A DNA stretch of 64,000 nt from Heterostelium album PN500. Taxonomy: Eukaryota > Evosea > Eumycetozoa > Acytosteliales > Acytosteliaceae. Of this stretch, positions 1 through 14,083 are shown piece after piece. Numbering within the stretch: position 1 is the stretch's first letter; every line of letters begins with the position of its first letter. The position numbers were made by a program, and so were the translations under genes. The stretch is from contig NW_008805065.1 of the NCBI RefSeq assembly GCF_000004825.1, forward strand, positions 1,054,001 through 1,118,000, read 5' to 3'. The notes under the pieces are model-generated. The model was given only the letters and a program-made list of their open reading frames with translations, did no database searches and was not told the DNA's origin.

Positions 1-154
1 AGCGACCATATACTTGGGTATACTGTTTCCAATAAATAATAGAATTGATAAAGTCAATCAAATAGTTAATTGATTGGTTAGGTTAGTTTAGGTTAGTTTA
101 GCGTATTATTTTAAAATAACAAGTTTTAAGCAAAAAAAACTATAATAATACATA

Positions 155-489
155 TCATATTATAATAAAATCTACATACTTTAAAAATGGATTCAAAATA
201 AGATCACTACATAAATCAACGTTTGAAGTGGGAGGAATAGATATCACTGAATCCCATTCTGTTTGAGGAATCATAGAACCTGATGCATCCGCATTCTTCC
301 TATACAGAAATGTATTCATATCAATAAATTCAAATTCGCCATCATCCACCACCAAACTTTGTTGTTCTTTTTGACTTGATTGTTGTTGTTGTTGTTGTTC
401 TTCTTCTTCTTTTATATTCTTATCTACATTACTATTACTACTACTATCTATATTCATTAAATCATCATTGTTATTATCTATATTTGAAT

Positions 490-532
<43 letters not shown>

Positions 533-1933
533 GTTTAAAGTTGTATTTAATAATGATTTTATCTTTTTCTTTTGATCAGTTAAAAAGCTAATGTATGGAT
601 GAAATAGGTTGATTGGTTTGGTGAGTAGTTTGTCTTTGTAGACCTGTTCGAGTTGTCTTGCTGTCCTGCTGCTATGAAAGTATGGTCTATGCTCTGGACT
701 GTGAAGTAATCGTGTGAAATTGATACTGTTCATATTGGGTTGTGCAAAGCTGGCCAGCATTCTCAGTTCTTGTTCTGACCATGCCGGGCAAAGATGCGAT
801 TGCTGTATTGGCTGTTGCTGTAGATGCTGTTGCTGATGATGATACAACGGTGTATTCATTGAATTCGACAAACCAAAGACAGCAATCATCGAAGCAGCTT
901 CATCAGCTACATTCTCATTGTATAACAACTGTCGCCAACGATCCTCTATTTCAGCAACTGTAAATTCCTTTGAAAAATGTCTTCTTTCTTTCTTTTGATT
1001 ATTATTATTATTATTGTTGTTATTGTTACTATTATTAAATTGATTTAATAATGATTTCGATTCATTATAGATTTGCTCTATTGTTGTAAATCTCTGTGCT
1101 AGGTCGATGAGTAGACGGTCATCTGCTATGGTCCAATCGCCACGAAGTGAAAAGTCAGGCTTGTGATATTTGATGGCACGATTCTGCATTTTCTCAATCT
1201 TTCTTGGTATCTTGATTGGCTTTGGTTGTTTCAACTCCATAGGCTGATCGCTTTTCAACAGTTTCGGTTTCTTTGGTTGTAATATAGTTGGCATCATCTC
1301 CACATCTATAACAGGTGGTGGTAGTGATTTAAACTGTAAAACATCTAATTGATTTTGGAAATTACGTAATAACAATTCATTATTGATAAACATCTGTTGT
1401 TGCGGTTGCTGTTGTTGTTGTTGATCTGATGATCTCTTTTTACTCTGCTCACGAATGTCAGAGTCAACCTGTGACTCTACATAGAGTTGAGGTATAATCA
1501 ATGTTGAATTGACACCGAAATTTGCTTTCTTACTGGCATAGTTATAGTTGTAGTCTTTCTTTACTGATTGTAATGTAGGTGTATTCGATGTCGATGAAGT
1601 CGGTGTAGTCGATGACTTGTTATAGGTTTTCTTTGGTGGTGGTGTAGTTGTAGTTGTTGTCGTCGTCGTTGTCGTCGTCGTAGTAGCAGAATCTAAACTG
1701 TTTGTAGATGATTGTAAAAGTGGTGATGATGGTAGTGATGGTGAAGTAGGTGATGACACCAGTGAACTATTATTATTAGCTGGTAATTTAGATGCACGTG
1801 CAGGAATATTGATTGCCTTAACAGGACTTTCTTTTGAGAGAACCACACCTTTTAGTTTCTTTGGTGTCGCTGTCGTTGTTGTTGTTATATCTTCAACATC
1901 ATTATTCTTTTTCTCTTTCTTTTCTTTTGTCAT
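155..1933 (-). CDS. MCRS1-like (microspherule protein 1) nuclear protein, 3' part probably off the left edge
   Basis: The protein begins with about 250 low-complexity residues (Lys, Ser, Thr, Pro and Gln runs). Residues ~263-440 match the N-terminal domain of microspherule protein 1: a WTIADDRLLIDLAQ block, then TVAEIEDRWRQLLYNE, then a second SANT-like block with WSEQELRMLASF and SRTARQLEQVYKDKLL. MCRS1 proteins are subunits of chromatin complexes (NSL, INO80) and also act at spindle microtubules. The family has a C-terminal FHA domain, which is absent here. A GTATGT donor at 179 (reading leftwards) just before the apparent end suggests an intron, with a possible acceptor at about 23-25, so the FHA exon is probably outside the window. 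The open frame as read ends at 155. Its promoter is shared with the divergent phospholipase B-like gene. The family call rests on the two-block pattern alone. Confidence 0.72.
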
Positions 1934-2574
1934 ACTAGACTAGTTAGCTAACCAAATATAATATATAAGAAAAACTATTATTATTATTATTTACAGATAA
2001 GATATCTTTTTAAAAATATATATTAAAAAAAAAGATATATTATTATTATAATTAAAAATCATATGAATATATATAAATAAAATAAATAAAATACAAAAAG
2101 GAAGATCTTCAATCATCAGTTTTGCGCGTTGTTAGTTTTTTTGAAGATGGATGAAACATACTTACAAAAAAAACGACAGCTTTTTTTTTTTGAAAATGGT
2201 AATTAAATAATTTAATTTAACTAATAATAGATAAGTCTTATTTGTGGAATATAATGGAGATATCGGGGCTTTATTTAGTTTATATTTGATGAATTCCGAC
2301 AATTTTAATTAAATTAAATAAAAATGTTTTTTTTTTTCATTTTATTTTGGGAATGGGGGTGCCATCTAATACCACCAGGTAATCAATCACATCGAAATAT
2401 ACATCACATGTTTTAAATTAAATGTTTATTTATTAAACAAACTAAAAAAAAGGATTTATAAATGATCAATAATTGTCAATTTAAATTATTATTTTATATA
2501 TTTTCCTTTTTTTTCTTTAAAAGTTTTATTTATTTGTAAATTTTATTACTATTATTTTTATTTTATTTCTAAAA
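1934..2574. other. Divergent intergenic region, MCRS1-like / phospholipase B-like
   Basis: About 640 bases, very AT-rich, between two divergent starts. It has long T runs and a TATA-like stretch around 2060-2080. I see no open frame with coding character. It presumably holds both promoters; no specific operator can be named. Confidence 0.5.
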
Positions 2575-4417
2575 ATGGGAATTAAATTACTATTACTATT
2601 AACAATTTTATTATATATAAATGTGGTTTCTACAATGAGAATGCCAGAAAAGAAAATAGAGTTTGTCAATGATCTCGATGTTGAAGATGATGAAACTCAT
2701 TGGCATACTTTAATGAATACTTTTGAAATTGTACCTGGAATACATAAAAGAGGTTCATTGGCATGGGTAAATAAATTTATTTAAATATAATTATTCTTTA
2801 TAAATTATTAATTATTAATCTATATTTTTCTAATTTTTTAAAAAATAGGGATACTTTAAAGATGATATTGAAAAAGATGGTTGGGGAAAACTAAGAATTG
2901 AAACTGCCGAAGCAATTATCCCAGAGCAATTGTCTTTTAAGGCTGCCGGCTATTTGGAAGGATATTTAACATGGAACTATATTGCCAATTTCTCAGCGAA
3001 CTACTTTAATTTGATGTTTAATACTACCGATAGTACACAATTCCCAAAGGGTGTAATGGATTTCGTTCAGAAGAACTATGAATGGACTGTCTACACATGC
3101 AATGCTACCGATCCAGGAGATCCCTATTGGCATCAGGTCGTAATGGTGTTGGAACAATTCGAAGGTCTCTGGCTAGGATATAATGCTGCATGTCACACCA
3201 ATGGACACAAAGAGATGACCATCATCGAGATGCTGCTTGTCAATCTGATCGGTGATATCAATGACATTATGTCTGCAACGATTCCTGCAGAGTCGGAATT
3301 CAGTGTTCAATCGCAAAAGAAATTGGAAAAGTACTTTGCAGAGACTGGCCGATGCTCCGGTTTGATCAAGTTGACACCGGATTTCTCTGACCTCTTTGTT
3401 GCCCATACAACCTGGGGATCGTATACCTCGATGCTCCGTATCTTTAAGCGTATTAAAATTGTAGCTCCAACACTAGTCTATGGATATGAATCACTATTCT
3501 CCAGTTATCCAGGTGTCATGGTTTCCGACGATGATTTCTATATCATTCGACCTTCGAATCTCGTTGTCATTGAAACTACCAATCCAATTGTCAACCAAAC
3601 ACTCTTCTCCCAAATCCAACCTGGATCATTGCTCTATTGGATTCGTAATCTTGTCTCTAATCGTCTTTCATACACCGGTCAAGATTGGGTAAAGACAATG
3701 ATGCGTTATAACTCCGGTACCTATAATAATCAAGTATGAGTGACACAACCAATTTATTGTTTTGCATATTGGAATTCAACTATTAACTAATGAAATTTCT
3801 TTAACAAATTAAAACAGTGGATGGTAGTTGATTATAAATTATTTACACCATATCAACCATTGCCACCCAATACTCTTTGGATTGTTGAACAAATGCCAGG
3901 AAGATTCGAGATGGCAGATGTAACCAATGTACTTCAAAATGGATATTGGTCTTCTTTTAATAGACCGTTCTTTGAATCGATTTTCCAAGACATGGGATAC
4001 ACTTATTATACTCAACTCTATGGTAATGCAATCTCCTATCAGCTGAATCCACGTGCTATGATTTTCAGACGTGATCAATCCAATATCTACTCGGTAGAGG
4101 ATATGCAAGCAATGATGACATACAACGAATACCGAACCGATCCATTCAGTGATGGATATCCAGGATCTGCTATTGCCTCGCGTTTCGATCTAGGTGCAGG
4201 ACCAAACATTCTTAATTGGTTCTACCAAGGCAGTCATGGTGCAATCGATAGCAAAGTAACCTCGAGTTCTATGGTGAAATCGTTCACTGCAATGGCAATC
4301 AATGGACCAACCGTTACACCTGACTGTCCACCATTCAGTTGGAAGCAATATCCAGATGTTCCACACCAAGGTTTACCAGAGGTTTATAACTTCCCTTGGG
4401 TAGAAATGGATTTATAA
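2575..4417 (+). CDS. Phospholipase B-like protein (lysosomal Ntn hydrolase)
   Basis: Three exons: 2575-2766, 2849-3733 and 3818-4417, giving 558 residues, the usual size for this family (PLBD / dictyostelid plbA-G). Residues 1-20 are a hydrophobic signal peptide ending VVST. The Phospholip_B fold follows, with motifs KRGSLAWGYFKDD (across exons 1-2), GYLEGYLTWNYI and HTTWGSYTSMLRIFK. The family matures by self-cleavage before a nucleophile cysteine; here the candidate is Cys233 in GRCSGLIKLTPDFSDL. Several Asn-x-Ser/Thr sites fit a glycosylated lysosomal or secreted enzyme that deacylates phospholipids. The start is supported by the signal peptide and an AAAA-ATG context. Both introns join in phase 0. 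Which plb paralogue it is cannot be told from one gene. Confidence 0.93.
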
Positions 4418-5215
4418 TAATAATATATATAAATCTTTTAATATTGTCTCGAATAAACCATTTTTGTATATATTACTTTCTAAAGTTTTCTTTTTGATTT
4501 CTATAATAATATTACTATTGTTTTTAATTGTAATAGATTGATTGATAGAATGATCAAATCGAATAAAACAATTGTTTGTGCTTTGTTTTATGTCCTTTTC
4601 CTCGACTATCTCTTAGTTTGAGATACTGTTTCTACAGTTAAAGTTCACTTTAACAGAACTGGTGAAAACTGAAAGGTGAAACTTGTAGAGTTGGTGTTTT
4701 AGAACATCTTTTGGTGAGATATTAGTTCAAAACATTATCGATTGCCTATAATTGATATATAATAGTTGTATCTAATAATAAGTCCAAACCTTTATTTATC
4801 TTATAATCAAAATTTAAATATTGTATGATTATTGCAATATATCAAGGTTATATATCGTTTTGAAGACTTTTGTTTAATTTGTCCAATTCAAATTTTGTGC
4901 ACAAAGAATTCTTTTTTTATTATTTAAAAAAAACCAAGTTCATTTTCACTTTGAAATTTGTTTTGATCTATTATGATTTCTTAAAATGACGATAAATTAG
5001 TTGCTAGAGGAAAAGTAGGGAAGAATATGTAGTACAGTCACTTGATCAAAGTTTTCTTTGAGCTTTTTATTATAATATATTATTAGGTAGCTTTCACTAG
5101 CGTTTTGAATCTTAGTTTTAGAATTGTGAGGAAAGATAGTGGAGGAAAGAGGTAGAAAGAATGTTATTAAAATATAAGATGCATTTTGTTGTGAAATTTG
5201 ATTTGTTAAAGATTT
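4418..5215. other. Convergent intergenic region, no gene seen
   Basis: About 800 bases between the 3' ends of the phospholipase B-like gene and rab14. The stretch 4560-4720 is less AT-rich than the rest, but I found no convincing open frame or RNA fold in it. Confidence 0.4.
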
Positions 5216-7419
<2,204 letters not shown>

Positions 7420-10165
7420 TCAATCGGATAGTATATCATTATTTATATCGAATATTTGACTGTAGAAACGCATTCCATTATTTACTAGAACAGGTGAACA
7501 CTTTAGTGTCGGCATTACAACGATGAGAATATTCTCTTCGGTCATCTTTGTTGTCGCTTTGTTCTCCACGGTCAGACGTAGTAGATTCAACAAAGTTTGA
7601 AATATCGTATAAATAACTGGATCTAAACTTTCAAATATAAACTTGTATTCCTGTATTTTCTGTTCTTGTGTTTGACTTTGTGCCACTATCGATTTAAAGA
7701 ATAACATGGTGTTAGTTAAAGAGTAATCTAAATGTTAAGTTTGAATATCTATAAATTAGTTAGTATATTTACTTGAAACAGCAGTTGCATATTCATCTAG
7801 ATCACTGGGAATAAGAGGTGTAGGTAGTTTTCTAAAGAAACTCTTTACCAATCCGGTGACTGCGTGTATGTCGTGTTGTGTTAGGTCGATATCTGGCAGT
7901 GGTGGATCCTGTTCGAATTTGTTCTTCAACAGTTCAATCTCAATAACACTTCCACTGACTCTAAATAGTCCTTCTTCGTGCAATCCATTCAGTTTGATAT
8001 GTTGGAAACACTTGTAGAGAACATAAGGAATCGGTAGCTGCATACTCTTTGATTGCTCTGCCATCAAGCCGGCAATAGGCAGTCCAAATATCGGTTTGGT
8101 CTCAATGCTTTGTTTCAACGGTGAGGTCGATGGCGACATTGAACTATCGGAGCTACCGGCAAGCGATGACAAATTGATAGGTGTTGAATTCGATACTTTC
8201 TTTGCGTGACCTTTCTTGCCATTGCTACTACCTGTATAGCTTCTATGTTGTTGACCACCTTGTTGTTTAATTGGTGTATTATTATTGTTATGGTTGATAT
8301 CGGTTGTTGATTGTATTATCTTATCACTCTTTTGAATAGATGATTGAACGATTGTCATCCAAGCATTGCACTCCTCTTCATTCTCTGCAGATAGATAGTA
8401 AGGTTCCTTTCTCTCAACGGTTACACCAACACCTTGATGCTGCTTACAACTCTGTAATCCATCATGAATGATCTTGAAACAATGCTTTCTTGTTGAGGGT
8501 GATACTTTCTTCACCCTGAAACTAATATGCAGTGGAATCATACCACATGGAAAAGTATCCTAATAATAAAAAGATTGTTAATAAAATTATTATGTTTATA
8601 GAAGCATAACATAAATAGTATAACAATAGACATACATAAGGATGTTGGAAATAAAATAAACAATTCTCTTTCAATACGAAATAACGTTTCTTCCAAATTC
8701 TTAGAATATCTTCACCACGTTTGTAGAGAAATCCTTCTTTGACTGATTTGTTTGAGTTGGGTGCCGACGGCAATCCATATATGGAGAGTGCACGATTCAT
8801 GTTCTTCTCTTTCGGTGTGTTTGATTGTTTATTATGATTGAGATAGACTGCTTTCCAGTTTTGAGTGGTGTCGTAGATAGATGCCGGTGTCTGTAGATGC
8901 GTAGTGAATACCTGCCACAACTGATTGCAGCTTGCCAATCGATACCAACGACCTGATACCTGTCCACAAACCAACAGACTCTTTGGGTCTAGATACGACA
9001 TGATGTACATTGACAGATGGTCCGGTAACAATGCAAACATTCCTTCATCTCTAATATTATTATTTTGATCATCATATTCATCTTCATCAATACTATTATT
9101 ATTATTATTATTATTATTGACGCTTAGATTTAATTTAGATTTACCACTACTGCTAATACTAATACTATTTTTAAGAATGGTTGAAGATGATAATGGATTG
9201 CTATTACTATTACTATTACTGTTGTTATTATTATTACTATTGAAATTGTTATCAGAGAAATATTGTATTTCATCATAACATTCTTGTAGATATGACATTT
9301 GATTGTAGATTAATGTGAGGATATGGTTGGTTTGATCGTAGTCCAATGGTGGATTCTGTCTAACTAGAAGCTGACGAATCTTTACTGCGCCAAACGATTG
9401 CTTTCCACTTGAGCGATCGGAACCAGCTTCACAATTGATCGATAGACTCTTTAGGAATTGCTCTGCAATCGACTGTTTCAGATTGGAGGTCACCGTACTG
9501 GATGCACTTCCACTGCTATTGCCAAGTAGGTTCTCAGATGAAAGTGACTGCTGTGATCTCGGTGACAAAGGTGGTGATATTCCATTAACAAGATCTGCAC
9601 TACTTCCATTACCATGATAACCACTTTGATTAAGGAATCCAATTGGATTTGGTGGTCTTCTTTGTAAGTTGTTTTGTGCATGATTACGTTGTTTCCAATT
9701 GTTCAAACCGGCTACCCATTGAACTACAGTCTGTTCGTCAGTCGCTCTCCAAATCCACTGTTGTTTCTTAATAACACCACCACCACTGCCATTGTTATTG
9801 TTATGCAGTACAAACTCTAATCTAGTGGTAGTAGATTGTTCTATAGTACAATTCTCAATCTGGATACTCTTGATTTGATATCCAACATTGATAGTCTCAC
9901 CGTTTCCATTTCCAACACCACTGCCACCTGGGATAGCACCGGAGTGATGATAGTACAGCAATCCAGTGTCATATTGAAACCAACACCATTTCTTTTTGTA
10001 TGTTTTTGGACCACCATTAGATTTACATTGTTTCTGTAGAAATGCTGATAACTGTATTCGTCGTTGTTGTTGTTGTTGTTGTTTCAAGATATTATTATTT
10101 AAAGAGTTATTGTTATTGTTAGTATAAAAGTTATTTTTGATGATCATTTTCATCATCGTCATCAT
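7420..10165 (-). CDS. PH / F-box / PH / RhoGAP multidomain protein
   Basis: Three exons (10165-8636, 8559-7773, 7727-7420) give about 874 residues from the first in-frame ATG. Domains in order: a PH domain at ~36-160 (LSAFLQKQ, KKKWCWF, final Trp in AGLNNWKQ, split by Gly and Asn inserts); Ser/Gly/Asn-rich linkers; an F-box at ~377-425 (LLPDHLSMYIMSYLDPKSLL); a second PH at ~475-583 (EGFLYKRGEDILRIWKKRYFVL, ending NAWMTIVQ); and a RhoGAP at ~665-860 with the arginine finger in GLFRVSGS (about residue 708) and GLVKSFFRKLPTPLIP. RhoGAP domains speed GTP hydrolysis by Rho/Rac proteins; an F-box recruits an SCF ubiquitin ligase. Both splice junctions fall in phase and restore RhoGAP and PH continuity. 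A coding-like upstream exon at ~10300-10378 may belong here; see the separate entry. Confidence 0.88.
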
Positions 10166-10295
10166 TATTGTTATTTGATTGATTATTAAAAAAACTATTA
10201 GTATATATAATATTTATTTATTTAATTATAAAACTAACTAATCAATTTTATGATTATTATTAATGATTAATGATTATGAATATGCTTGATTACCT

Positions 10296-10378
10296 ACAGT
10301 TTCGCCAGCACTTAATGTATTTTTCGATACTTTAACCCAGCCACCACCAGCTCTTGTTGGTTGAGGTGACTGATTCAT
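10296..10378 (-). other. Candidate 5' exon or micro-ORF upstream of the RhoGAP gene
   Basis: Reading leftwards from an ATG at 10378 gives MNQSPQPTRAGGGWVKVSKN then TLSAGETV, unlike the AT-rich spacer around it. GTAGGT and GTAATC follow as possible donors. Joining the GTAATC donor to an acceptor near 10188 keeps the RhoGAP frame open through its first ATG, but the joined segment is oddly hydrophobic. It could equally be a free-standing peptide of 34 residues, since the frame runs on to a stop about 20 bases further. Function unknown. Confidence 0.35.
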
Positions 10379-10786
10379 ATTTGATATACTTTAATATGGT
10401 GGTGAAGTGATTCGATTTATGTTTATTTAAAATTAGCTGCAGTTATATATTAAATTTCTAAACATAAATAAACAACAACAACAACAACAATAATTTTTAA
10501 AAAAAAAAGTAAAAATATCAGATAGTATAAGATATAAGATCAATCTAATGATTTAATTTGATTTTGATTTTCTTTCAAAATGATGATTATGATGATGTTG
10601 TTTAATCTTTTTCTTTTTCTTTAAAAAAAACAAAAAAAAAACAGATAATAAATAAATAAATAAAATTAAAATAAAATCTGAATAATAATTATTATATTAC
10701 ATTTGCTTAATTTTTTTTTTTTTGATTTTTTTTTTAAAAAAACAGATTTTTTTGTTTACAATAAAAAATTGCTCCGATAATTGATG

Positions 10787-10858
10787 TTATTTAATACCCA
10801 TTTTGAAACCAGGCAATCCAATAGCTTTTTTAATAGGAGCTAAATAGTTGGCGGGCAT
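10787..10858 (-). CDS. Possible micro-gene or last exon, product unknown
   Basis: An ATG at 10858 opens a 23-residue frame, MPANYLAPIKKAIGLPGFKM then GIK, ending at 10787. Its codon choice and the GLPGFKMG motif are unlike the surrounding AT-rich spacer. A CAG acceptor lies 9 bases upstream in frame, so this may be the last exon of a spliced gene. A 53-codon open stretch at 11122-10964, which ends in CAG followed by GT, would join it in phase 0. No ATG in that stretch is in the right frame, so the gene model is incomplete. I do not recognise the product. Confidence 0.35.
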   Translation of the reverse strand: MPANYLAPIKKAIGLPGFKMGIK

Positions 10859-11275
10859 AATTAGAATCTGGTCATTTTAATTGATTAAATCAATTAATTT
10901 TTAATTTTTTTATTTGATTTGATAAAATAACTTCAAACAAACAATTTAATCAATATAATAAACCTGGTTAAAAAAACAAAGATTGTAGAAGTGAATTATA
11001 TTGACTTTAATAGTATCAAACGAGAAACACTTCTGCACTGTAATTTGATAGATAGTAGGCACTAAAAATAACCTTATACAAACAGGAACTCGGTTAGAAA
11101 CATTGAACAAACCAAACTTCTTCTAAAAGACCATTTTTTTTTAACTATGTCTGATTGTGGATTTAGGTCTTTTTTCAATTATTTAAAACAATTGATTTGA
11201 AATATATAATAAAACAAACAAAAAATATATATATAAGGAATGAAATATATATTGATTATTTATTTTCATTTTATA

Positions 11276-12510
11276 TTAATCGTCATACTCTTCGTAATCA
11301 TCTTCATCATCATCATCATCTTCAGCCATTGGGTCATCAATAGATAAATTCTTCATTTTCTTTTCATTTTCATCCTCTACAATGATTGTTTTTTTTAAAA
11401 ATGTACCAAAATTAGTAAAACAAAATGATATTTAATAAGCTAACACTTACTTTTATAATCATAAACAACATTTGAACCCTTTGATTCTTCTAAATCTCTC
11501 TTTAACTTGTCCCATTCTTGTGTTGCCTTTAATTGTTCTTCTTTCGATCTTTCTTCTTTTGATTTATCCAAATCTGCTTTATAAAATTTATAGTAATCGT
11601 CTGCTGCCGTATTGATTTTCTCGAAAAACTCATCTATTCCTGTTCCATCCACTGCCGAAACACCTACACTCTATAGAGAATAACAACAACAACAACAATT
11701 AGTTGTTAGTTAGTTAATAAAGTTTAAAAATAGTTTGTTTGTTTGATAAAAACAACAACAACATACTTGTAGCGTTGAATAGAATTCCTCTAATACTAAA
11801 CTCATTGAACGTGTCAAGTTTGACATGTACGATGGGTCGGATGTCAGTGCGTCTTGGAACGACTCAAAGTCGTTCATCCACTCCTGCGCAAAGAGATGGT
11901 TGGCAACGTCGATCTTGTTGAATGCAACGACCATCGGCAGTTTAGATTTGTACATGATCGAGCATGCATACAACATGTTCGACATGAAGGTGGTGGGATC
12001 TATGGTTCGCGGAGTATCGATGATGTAGACAAGCACGGTTGGGAAGCTGCTCGCCATCAACTCGGTGATGATACCACCGGATGCCGACCAAGTGAAGACC
12101 TCGATCTGTCCCGGCGTATCCATAATGATGTAATCGAGTTGCGGTGCACGTTTCTCAACGATCTCCAAGACCTTGTCGAATTTCGTTGAGAACAGATTGA
12201 GACTGGTGACGATACCACCGTTCGGACCGAGACCGTACTGTTTCATTACCTCTTTGTAGTTGACGGTGTCACGTATATCAATGTTTGGTGTATAAGGTAG
12301 TTTAGCAACGGCAGGATCCAAATTTATAATGTAGGTAGGTATCTTGTGTTCGTGAACGTGTGCACGTAGTCTCTGAAGTAATGTTGTCTTTCCACTACCT
12401 GCCATACCCAACAAAATCATATTGATTGGTTGTTTTTGACGAGATGATACATTGTTATTATTATTATTATTACTATCACTCTTACTATTATTATTATTAT
12501 TATCAGACAT
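11276..12510 (-). CDS. gpn1: GPN-loop GTPase 1 (GPN1 / XAB1)
   Basis: Three exons (12510-11767, 11670-11451, 11376-11276) give about 354 residues. After an Asn/Ser-rich start comes the P-loop [14 protein letters not shown], then [20 protein letters not shown], the family-defining Gly-Pro-Asn loop in [16 protein letters not shown], the G3 motif [10 protein letters not shown] and the G4 motif FNKIDVA. The C-terminus is acidic (Asp/Glu runs ending DDYEEYDD), as in GPN1 of other eukaryotes. GPN1 is a dimerising GTPase needed for assembly and nuclear import of RNA polymerase II. All family motifs are intact. Its start faces the DTWD1-like gene across about 540 bases. Confidence 0.94.
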
Positions 12511-13052
12511 CTCTATCTATATCTGTATCTTAATATATTCAAACTATTAAAAAAAAATATATGAAATTTAATTAATTAAAAATGTGAAAATCGATTTTTT
12601 CGTTTTTTTATTTTTATTGTATTTTTTTTTCTTTTGCAAGAGATACAGATTACTGCAAAAGAATAGTATTTGTTATTGTTTAATCATGTGGTGCTCAATA
12701 TTTGAATTTAGTATTATTTTTAAGTTTTTTTTCACAAATAAAGATTTATTTATCTATTGTTTGAAATAAATTAATATACAATACCATTGATTCAAAAAAT
12801 AAATAAATAAATAAGATAAAATAAAACATAATCAATGGAAGGGAAAGAATAACAAGTAGCTTTATATTGCTACAAAGATTTATCATTCTATCTTACTATG
12901 GTAACATATCTGGTTGATTGATTATTTGTTATAAAAATAATTAAAAATTAATTAAAAAAAACGAATGAACAAAATTGAGAAAAAAAAAGTAATCGTTTTT
13001 TTTTTTTTTTTAATATTAATAGATAGATAGATAATTATTGATAAATAGAAAT
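12511..13052. promoter_or_regulatory. Divergent promoter region, gpn1 / DTWD1-like
   Basis: 540 bases between two divergent starts, dominated by T runs on the gpn1 side and A/T runs with short GATA repeats (13018-13035) next to the DTWD1-like start. Both genes are housekeeping genes of RNA metabolism, so a shared bidirectional promoter is likely, but no element can be named. Confidence 0.4.
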
Positions 13053-14014
13053 ATGGAGAATGAAAATAACAATAAGAATAATGAAGATTATGTTGAAGAT
13101 AAACCAAAATTTATAGATGATAGTTGGTTAGATACATTAAAGCTTACATCGAGTGATCATCTTGCTCAGTTGGATCGTGCAGTATGTCCAAATTGCAAAA
13201 AGAAGAGAAAATACTTTTGTTATGATTGTTATATTCCATTCGGTGATCCTGAATTAGCACCGAAATTAAAGTTACCAATTAAATGTGATATGTAAGTGTT
13301 TGTTATTCTCTAATCTATCTATCAATCTATCTTATCCTTATCATTTTTCATTGTAACACTAATGAAACATGTACATCTAGTTTACATTATCCAACAGAAT
13401 TATTATCGAAATCAACAGCGATTCATTCGAAAGTGGTTGCAAACAGTGATGTTTCTATTTATGAATTTCCAGAGGTACCAGACTACGACGTTGAGGAAAC
13501 AGTTTTGCTGTTCCCATCGGACACCTCCGATTTCGTGAGAGAGTCTGATTTGTCCGGCGTGAAACGTGTCGTTTTCATCGATAGTCAGTGGCACACTGCC
13601 AATAGAATTCTTAGGGATGCACGTGTCAAGAAGTTGCGTTGCATCAAGATCGATCAACACAAGACACTGTTTTGGCGTTATCAAAAGCATGGTGATAGTT
13701 TTTTGGCTACCATCGAAGCGATCTACTACTTCTACAAGGAATTCCACCAGCGTCTACACAACAACACCTACGAGGGTCAATATGACGACCTCCTCTATTA
13801 TTACACCTTTTTCTACAGACTCATTCAAAACACCTACAAAGAGGGTGATCGTCATTTTTGGAGAAAAGAAAACTATATTAAACCAGAGAAAACTTTGGAA
13901 ACGACAACAACTTCTGACAATCATAAAAATGAATCAGTAGCAACAACTATTACTACTACTACTACTACAACAGAAGAGCAAACAACAAAATCACTTGAAG
14001 AATTAAAGATTTAA
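13053..14014 (+). CDS. dtwd1: DTW-domain tRNA-uridine aminocarboxypropyltransferase (DTWD1 type)
   Basis: Two exons (13053-13291, 13381-14014) give 290 residues. A zinc-binding block CPNCKKKRKYFCYDCYIPFG at ~48-67 opens the domain. The SAM-dependent DTW core follows: LLFPSD, VFIDSQW, RVKKLRCIKI and SFLATIEAIYYFYKEF. DTWD1 makes acp3U at position 20 of some tRNAs. The signature usually written DxTW reads DSQW here, a Gln in place of Thr; the Asp and Trp remain. The tail is a Thr-rich run. I chose the ATG at 13053 since the frame upstream of it has no ATG. Only 70 bases separate its end from the convergent small gene. Confidence 0.88.
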
Positions 14015-14083
14015 TAAAATTTGGAGTAAATTATTATAAGATATATTAATGCTCTGCTTGTTGAAACTATTTTATTTCTCTAT

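Noticed and set aside
76-102. GGTTAG repeats as a telomere
   Set aside because: Only a few imperfect copies, within a gene, and dictyostelid chromosome ends are not known to use this repeat.
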